Positions 8,343 to 11,831 of a stretch of DNA of 11,831 bases are shown here, in pieces. Below the pieces are notes generated by a model. It was not told the DNA's origin, did not search any database, and saw nothing but the letters and a program-made list of their open reading frames with translations. This DNA is from CAYLZN01 sp964387935 (lineage in GTDB: Bacteria; Acidobacteriota; Vicinamibacteria; Vicinamibacterales; JAFNAJ01), in NCBI GenBank assembly GCA_964387935.1, contig CAYLZN010000174.1, positions 1 through 11,831 of the forward strand. The letters run 5' to 3'. Made by a program: the position numbers and the translations under genes. Numbering within the stretch: the first letter of the stretch is position 1; the number at the start of each line of letters is the position of its first letter.

Positions 8343-9317
8343 TCAGCGGCCGAGGGCGATGAGCGCCTCGAGCGCGGCGTGCAGGCCGGTGAGGAGGAGG
8401 GGAGCGGCCGCGAGGGTGAGCATCACCAGCACCGCCACCACCCGGTGGGCCCGCGCGGGCCGACGATGCGGGAGTTCGGCCGCCGGCGCAAGCAGGGAAC
8501 GCACGCGCGCGGCGATCGGCTCGCCGCGATACAGGGCGATCGCGTGGCGGGGCGCGCCCGCTTCACCCTTCACGTCCGTGGCCAGGCGCGCGACCTTGAC
8601 CAGGGCGCCGGCGAGTTCGACTCGTCGCCCGGGGTCGGGGCCAGCGGCCCGCTCGTCGGCCGCTTCCTCCGCGGCGGCGATCCAGTCCTGTTCCAGCCGG
8701 CGCCCCGGGGGCAGCCAGGCCAGCGCATCGGCGCAGGCCCGCAGGCACAGGTGACGCAGGTTGTCACGCGCGTCCAGGTGCGCCAGTTCGTGGCGGACGA
8801 TCGCGTCGAGTTCAGGCGGCGAGCAGACGTCCAGCACGCGACTGGAGACGAGCAGCCGGGATCTCATCACGCCCACGAGTGCCACGACCGGGAACGATGT
8901 CTCGATCACGAGGGCCGGGACCGGCAGGCCGGCAAGGCGCCCGGACGCCGACCCGCCGAGGTCGCGAGCCAACGTCGTGGCGCTCTGCACGGCTCGCACC
9001 GCGCGCCAGGCCGTGGCCAGCAAGAACAGGCTGGCCACGCCCGCCACCACGAGCGCGGTCGTGCCCACGCGTTCCGGGAGGCCGCGCGGCTCGAGCCACC
9101 AGTAGGCGGGCAGGACCCCGAGCGCCGCGACGCCCGCGCCCGCGACCGTCGGAGCGAGACGGAGCCAGAACAGCCGGCGTGCGCACGAGGCCGCGGTCCC
9201 AGCTCGGGTCGCGGCGCGATCCCACAGGAGGATCACGGCGAGGGAGACGGCGGCCGATGTGACCACGTAGCCCACTGCCATCTGCACCAGCCCGCGCGCG
9301 AGGAAGTCGAGGGTCAT
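8343..9317 (-). CDS. M56 family (BlaR1/MecR1-like) membrane metalloprotease, sensor domain absent
   Basis: Integral-membrane zinc protease that in the BlaR1 paradigm is activated by a signal and leads to removal of its partner BlaI repressor. 324 residues. Predicted membrane segments lie near 12-32, 52-72, 86-104 and 291-312. The zinc site HELAH (His176, Glu177, His180) sits in IVRHELAHLDARDN, and EEAADERA (217-224) supplies the third, acidic ligand. Classical BlaR1 has about 585-600 residues with a C-terminal penicillin-binding sensor; here the chain stops about 12 residues after the last membrane segment, so the signal must be sensed differently. The ATG at 9317 overlaps the TGA of the BlaI gene (ATGA), a mark of translational coupling; longer in-frame readings upstream overlap blaI and are not used. 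Confidence 0.9.
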   Translation of the reverse strand: MTLDFLARGLVQMAVGYVVTSAAVSLAVILLWDRAATRAGTAASCARRLFWLRLAPTVAGAGVAALGVLPAYWWLEPRGLPERVGTTALVVAGVASLFLLATAWRAVRAVQSATTLARDLGGSASGRLAGLPVPALVIETSFPVVALVGVMRSRLLVSSRVLDVCSPPELDAIVRHELAHLDARDNLRHLCLRACADALAWLPPGRRLEQDWIAAAEEAADERAAGPDPGRRVELAGALVKVARLATDVKGEAGAPRHAIALYRGEPIAARVRSLLAPAAELPHRRPARAHRVVAVLVMLTLAAAPLLLTGLHAALEALIALGR

Positions 9318-9724
9318 CCGCGCTCCTTCCTTTCGCGAATGAGGGCCTCGAGTTCGTCGAGCAGCGCGGCGTCGCGGCGGGTCACCTCGTCGACGAACAT
9401 CGAGATGACCGGGCGCAAGGCCGATGGGTCGCGTGGCAGTACCGTCACCAGGGCCCGACCGGCGAGGTGGGCGTGCAGGTGTTCTCGCGTGAAGCGCGGG
9501 GCATAGGCGAAGGCCCGCCCCAGTTTCTCTCGCGTCAGCAGGTCCTTGCGGTACAAACGATCGAGCGTCGTCATCAGCGTCGTGTAGGCGACGCCGGGGA
9601 AGCGAGGCTGCAGGTCCCGCACCGTGGCCGCGCCGCGGCGGGGCCACAGCGCCTCGAGGACGCGTAGCTCGAGCGGGCCGAGGGCGGACTCGAGTTCGTG
9701 CGGGGCAAAACGGGATGCGGACAC
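9314..9724 (-). CDS. BlaI/MecI family transcriptional repressor
   Basis: Cytoplasmic dimeric winged-helix repressor. 136 residues, close to the usual 125-130. The family signature is clear: LGPLELRVLEALWPRRGAA (15-33), ATVRDL, then AYTTLMTTLDRLYRKDLLTR (recognition helix region, about 46-65) and GRAFAYAP of the wing (69-76). The remaining helical part (about 95-136) is the dimerisation domain and ends in a charged ERKERG. The GTG at 9724 is chosen because it gives the family length and lies after TATACT; an ATG further out at 9808 would add 28 basic/proline-rich residues unlike the family. No Shine-Dalgarno is seen. The stop overlaps the M56 start by 4 nt, so the two form a repressor-protease pair. 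The usual TACA/TGTA dyad was not found upstream. Likely targets are itself and possibly the downstream receptor. Confidence 0.9.
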   Translation of the reverse strand: MSASRFAPHELESALGPLELRVLEALWPRRGAATVRDLQPRFPGVAYTTLMTTLDRLYRKDLLTREKLGRAFAYAPRFTREHLHAHLAGRALVTVLPRDPSALRPVISMFVDEVTRRDAALLDELEALIRERKERG

Positions 9725-9733
9725 GCGACGAAG

Positions 9734-9739
9734 AGTATA
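9734..9739 (-). promoter_or_regulatory. Putative -10 box of blaI-M56
   Basis: TATACT within CCGTATACTCT (plus-strand positions 9732-9742), 9 nt before the GTG at 9724, predicts a leader of only a few bases. The 11-mer is identical to the one before the S9 peptidase. Its centre GTATAC is palindromic, so a protein-binding role is possible as well. Confidence 0.45.
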
Positions 9740-9835
9740 CGGGGACCCGGAGGCTCGAGCCAGTGCGGGGTGGCGGGCGGGCCAATCGGCGTGCGGCCTG
9801 CGGCGCACGGCGCGCGGCCAGCCCGGCGAAAACTT

Positions 9836-9862
9836 TCAAGAGCTGGTGTCGAGGTGGATCAT
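9836..9862 (-). pseudogene. Stub of a VapC-type PIN-domain toxin gene
   Basis: The minus strand reads ATG and then MIHLDTSS followed by TGA. MIHLDTS is the typical first beta-strand of PIN-domain RNases, with the first catalytic Asp in LDTS, normally continuing FLI or similar for about 130 residues. The ATG overlaps the TGA of the RHH antitoxin gene as ATGA, exactly how antitoxin-toxin pairs are coupled. Neither alternative frame after the stub shows the remaining PIN acidic residues before blaI begins at 9724, so nearly the whole toxin appears deleted, not merely frameshifted. An 8-codon match is short, so chance cannot be ruled out, but position, overlap and sequence agree. Confidence 0.65.
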
Positions 9863-10146
9863 CGGTGATGGCCTCGCGCTGGTGGCCCGCTGGCCCGGCG
9901 CTCCGCGTGCACAGCGGCGACCCAGCGACCCGCTCTCGACGGGGACACGGCGGCAGCCTTCTGCAGCGTGCGGAACAGGGAGATGCGGTCCGGCGGGGGC
10001 CCGGCGGCGGCGTTCTTCAACACCCGACGCAGCACCTCGGCTCTCGACACCTGCCACTCGCGGGCGAGGCGCTCGAGGGCCTCGACGCTCTCGAGGTCCA
10101 GCACGTCCGTCGATTCGACGGGTGGTATGGCCATGCCACGGATCAT
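9859..10146 (-). CDS. Ribbon-helix-helix (VapB-like) antitoxin, apparently orphan
   Basis: 95 residues. A ribbon strand (about 13-19, TDVLDLE) is followed by helix SVEALERLAREWQ (20-32) and helix SRAEVLRRVLKNAA (34-47), the RHH/CopG-type DNA-binding fold in which the strand enters the major groove. The C-terminal half (about 50-88) has the pattern FRTLQKAAAVSPSRAGRWVAAVHAERRAS, the kind of tail that in such antitoxins wraps and neutralises a PIN toxin. As a dimer it would bind its own promoter and mask an RNase. Start: the ATG at 10146 has GGGAG 9 nt upstream; an in-frame ATG at 10134, 7 nt after a TATGAT box, is an alternative near-leaderless start. The toxin gene that should follow survives only as the 8-codon stub overlapping its stop. 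Codon usage appears normal and the frame is intact. Confidence 0.75.
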   Translation of the reverse strand: MIRGMAIPPVESTDVLDLESVEALERLAREWQVSRAEVLRRVLKNAAAGPPPDRISLFRTLQKAAAVSPSRAGRWVAAVHAERRASGPPARGHHR

Positions 10147-10156
10147 AGGGCCATAC
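10125..10156. promoter_or_regulatory. Inverted repeat across the antitoxin start: possible autoregulatory operator
   Basis: GTATGGCC (10125-10132) and its exact complement GGCCATAC (10149-10156) are separated by 16 nt, straddling the antitoxin ATG at 10146. The left arm is itself within the near-palindrome GGTATGGCCATGCC. RHH antitoxins usually bind inverted repeats near their own start, so an operator is plausible; no experiment-grade evidence exists in the sequence. Confidence 0.3.
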
Positions 10157-10311
10157 TCCCGGGAGCGACCATCGGCAGCGATGATGAGTCGCGGGGCGAC
10201 GGGGAAGCGACGCGAAACACCGACGCCTCGCCTGTCGCATGCGCGAGTCCTGGGATCAGGCCCACGAGCCCGCGTTTCGATCCAAGACCTCTGATCGCCG
10301 CGTGAAAACCC

Positions 10312-10334
10312 CTCCCGCCGAACCCGGGCGGGGG
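10312..10334. other. GC-rich hairpin in the antitoxin/permease divergent gap
   Basis: CCCGCC (10314-10319) pairs with GGCGGG (10327-10332) across a 7-nt loop, extendable by a T:G and a C:G pair to eight. It lies 20-40 nt before the permease start. On the minus strand it is followed by TTTT about 4-8 nt on, a weak terminator-like signal, but no minus-strand gene ends here. The rest of 10147-10353 shows no gene or recognisable promoter. Confidence 0.3.
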
Positions 10335-10353
10335 TCCCCTCGTCTTCTGCTCC

Positions 10354-11607
10354 GTGGCCCTCCGCCGGCAGGTGCTGCCGCTCTCCGCCCGAGTCGGAAT
10401 CGAAACCCTCAGGTCCAACCCGACGCGGACCGCCCTGTCGACGCTCGGTGTCGTCATGGGGGCGGCCTCGCTCGTGGCCGTGCTCTCGCTCGGCGACGGT
10501 GCCGAATCGTTCGCGCGCCAGCAGATCGAACGTCGAGGCCTCCAGATCGTCGCCATCCAGCCGCGCACGAGCGACACGGTCGACGGTCTCGTCGTGCCGC
10601 GGGCGGACGTCCCCCTCATCACGCCGGAGGACCTGCACGACCTGGCCGCGAGCGTCCCGCCAGGCACCAGGGCGCTCCTCTCCGTTGAAGGGACAGGCAC
10701 GTTCGAGGCTGGCGGCCGCTCCCGCGCCGCGCTGGTCACCGCGATGCTCTCCGCCGGCGGGCCGCCCAGTGGATTGCTCATCGCCGAAGGGCGACTGCCT
10801 TCCGAGCCCGAGCTCGACGCCGGTGCCTCCGTCGCCGTGGTCGGTGACAAGCTCGCCCGCGAGCTGACTGGCAGCCGGCCGGTGAGCGAGGCAATCGGCA
10901 CCGCGCTCACCCTGCAGGGTCATCGACTGCAGGTCATCGGCATCCAGCGCCCGTTTCCCGGCGAGCACCTGCTCACGGTGGCGGTTCCCTTCGCGCTCGC
11001 CGACCAGGTGATGGTGCCCGCGCGCACTCCTCGAGCCCGCACCCTTGCGCTCGAGGCCCCGCGGGTGGAGGACGTGCTCAGCGTCAAAGCGACGGCCGAG
11101 CAGTGGGCCGACCGCCGTCACCCCGACTGGCGCGCCGGCCAGCGCGTGACCATTGCCACCACCGGGCTCGATCGCCTGCAGACGATCAACCAGGGCATCC
11201 TGATCTTCAAGATCCTCATGGGCGCCATCACGGCCATCTCCCTGCTCGTCGGCGGCATCGGGATCATGAACGTGCTCCTCGCCTCCGTGGCCGAGCGCAC
11301 CAAGGAGATCGGCGTCCGCAAGGCCGCCGGGGCCCGCCGCCGCGACATCGTCGTCCAGTTCCTGGCGGAGTCGGTGGTGATCTCGTGGGCCGGCGCGGTG
11401 GTCGGCGCAGTCCTCGGCATCGCGGGCGCCTATCTCGTGACGGCGGTCATGCGCGCGCGCACCGAGGCGCAGATCTTCGCGGCGGTGACGTGGCAGACGC
11501 TTGCGGTCGCCATGGGGGCCGCCCTGCTGGTCGGCCTCGTGTTCGGGATGTACCCCGCCCTCAAGGCGGCCCGACTCTCGCCGGTCGAGGCCATGCGCTA
11601 CGAGTGA
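10354..11607 (+). CDS. MacB/FtsX-type ABC transporter permease
   Basis: Inner-membrane permease of the MacB/LolC superfamily, which couples a cytoplasmic ATPase to periplasmic work such as efflux or lipoprotein release. 417 residues. An N-terminal amphipathic and membrane segment (about 10-45, IETLRSNPTRTALSTLGVVMGAASLVAVLSLGDG) precedes a large periplasmic MacB-PCD-like domain (about 50-270). Then come three membrane segments typical of FtsX domains, near 288-312 (SLLVGGIGIMNVLLASV), 330-365 and 375-400. The conserved ERTKEIGVRKAAGARRRDI follows the second segment, and the chain ends LSPVEAMRYE, the standard MacB tail. The GTG at 10354 is chosen since an in-frame stop lies at 10303 and no ATG precedes; no Shine-Dalgarno is visible. 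No ATPase gene is adjacent: the upstream gene is divergent and the next is 128 nt away with its own ribosome site, so the ATPase must be elsewhere. Confidence 0.92.
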   Translation: MALRRQVLPLSARVGIETLRSNPTRTALSTLGVVMGAASLVAVLSLGDGAESFARQQIERRGLQIVAIQPRTSDTVDGLVVPRADVPLITPEDLHDLAASVPPGTRALLSVEGTGTFEAGGRSRAALVTAMLSAGGPPSGLLIAEGRLPSEPELDAGASVAVVGDKLARELTGSRPVSEAIGTALTLQGHRLQVIGIQRPFPGEHLLTVAVPFALADQVMVPARTPRARTLALEAPRVEDVLSVKATAEQWADRRHPDWRAGQRVTIATTGLDRLQTINQGILIFKILMGAITAISLLVGGIGIMNVLLASVAERTKEIGVRKAAGARRRDIVVQFLAESVVISWAGAVVGAVLGIAGAYLVTAVMRARTEAQIFAAVTWQTLAVAMGAALLVGLVFGMYPALKAARLSPVEAMRYE

Positions 11608-11615
11608 GACGACCA

Positions 11616-11678
11616 GGCACAAGGCACAAGGCACAGGGCACAGGGCACAAGGCACAGGGCACAAGGCACAAGGCACCA
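11616..11678. repeat. Tandem heptad array (GGCACAA/GGCACAG), nine units
   Basis: Nine uninterrupted 7-bp units run from 11616 to 11678: GGCACAA twice, GGCACAG twice, GGCACAA, GGCACAG, GGCACAA twice, and a last divergent GGCACCA. Only the last two unit positions vary. It begins 8 nt after the permease stop and ends 57 nt before the next ATG. The unit resembles GGCNCAR at 3911-3938. It is too short in unit and lacks spacers, so it is not CRISPR. Confidence 0.9.
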
Positions 11679-11721
11679 GGGCTCACAACGTGCCATGTTG
11701 CAGTAGAATCCGTCCACCTCC

Positions 11722-11727
11722 GGGAGG
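11722..11727 (+). promoter_or_regulatory. Shine-Dalgarno of the right-edge gene
   Basis: GGGAGG lies 8 nt before the ATG at 11736 and supports that start. TAGAAT at 11704-11709 could be its -10 box, but no -35 is visible. Confidence 0.65.
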
Positions 11728-11735
11728 TGTCGTTC

Positions 11736-11831
11736 ATGCGCCGGATTCGCCCGTCCTCTTCGGCCGTCCGTCCCACGCTCCTCGTCCTCGCCCTCGTCCT
11801 GGGCGCCGCGCTGCTCACGGCGTCGCCGCTG
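11736..11831 (+). CDS. N-terminus of an exported protein (partial, cut by right edge)
   Basis: Only 32 codons lie in the window. The translation starts MRRIRPSSSAVRPTLLVLAL and continues with more Leu/Ala/Val, a basic n-region followed by a hydrophobic core: a signal peptide or membrane anchor. The ATG is supported by GGGAGG 8 nt upstream (11722-11727). The mature protein is beyond the edge, so no family can be given. It follows the permease on the same strand after 128 nt that include the heptad array, and it may have its own promoter. Confidence 0.7.
   Translation, partial: MRRIRPSSSAVRPTLLVLALVLGAALLTASPL

Noticed and set aside
9725..9835. Canonical BlaI operator (TACA-TGTA dyad) upstream of blaI
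   Set aside because: Both strands were read and no such dyad is present; only the GTATAC core of the promoter-like 11-mer is symmetric.
9318..9839. N-terminal extension of the M56 gene back to a TTG at 9839
   Set aside because: The extension overlaps blaI in another frame, is Arg/Pro-rich and non-domain-like. The ATG at 9317 in ATGA overlap is the natural start.
9859..11676. Minus-strand open frame of 605 codons across the permease
   Set aside because: Only its last 95 codons (the RHH antitoxin) look real. The rest is antisense to the MacB-type permease, begins within the heptad array and has no family features.
11616..11678. CRISPR array
   Set aside because: Units are 7 bp with no spacers and no cas genes nearby; it is a simple tandem repeat.

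Overview
The window is bacterial, very GC-rich and densely coded, with no rRNA, tRNA, CRISPR array or insertion sequence visible. The gene mix (groESL, a large exported S9 peptidase, a TonB-dependent receptor with an N-terminal carboxypeptidase-regulatory-like domain, a BlaI/M56 pair, a MacB-type permease, an RHH antitoxin) fits a Gram-negative soil bacterium. My best guess is Acidobacteriota, possibly Vicinamibacteria. That is an inference from gene content and composition, not from a marker search.

Layout. (1) 1-1696, minus strand: groES and the first 390 codons of groEL, running off the left edge. They are driven by a well-formed sigma70 promoter whose -10 box overlaps a CIRCE-like HrcA operator with a compensated base change in its arms. 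(2) 1738-3900, plus strand: an exported S9 (prolyl oligopeptidase family) peptidase, divergent from groES. (3) 3911-3978: a degenerate heptad repeat forming a 14-bp inverted repeat at the convergent gene ends; it also encodes the C-terminal tail of the next gene. (4) 3928-5916, minus strand: a two-gene operon with its own promoter, encoding a secreted VOC/glyoxalase-fold protein and a hydantoinase/dihydropyrimidinase-type amidohydrolase. (5) 6059-8257, minus strand: a TonB-dependent outer-membrane receptor. (6) 8343-9724, minus strand: a translationally coupled BlaI-type repressor and a short M56 (BlaR1-like) membrane metalloprotease without a sensor domain. (7) 9836-10146, minus strand: a VapB-like RHH antitoxin gene, followed in ATGA overlap by an 8-codon stub of what looks like a PIN-toxin gene. 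(8) 10354-11607, plus strand: a MacB/FtsX-type ABC permease with no ATPase beside it. (9) 11616-11678: nine tandem heptads (GGCACAA/GGCACAG). (10) 11736 onward, plus strand: the start of an exported protein cut by the right edge.

The BlaI/M56 pair and the receptor lie in the same direction, so a protease-relieved repressor could control the receptor or itself, but no shared operator could be proven by eye. An identical 11-mer containing TATACT precedes both the S9 peptidase and blaI, and a TATACT box also precedes the receptor. The BlaI and receptor starts lie about 10 nt after this box with no convincing Shine-Dalgarno, suggesting near-leaderless mRNAs. No gene-free stretch exceeds 300 bases. 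The longest are 1565-1851 (regulatory DNA of the divergent groES/peptidase pair), 10147-10353 (antitoxin/permease divergent gap, one hairpin) and 5917-6058 (VOC promoter). I see no wholly novel multi-gene system; the decayed toxin-antitoxin locus, the variant CIRCE and the heptad repeats are the most distinctive signals.
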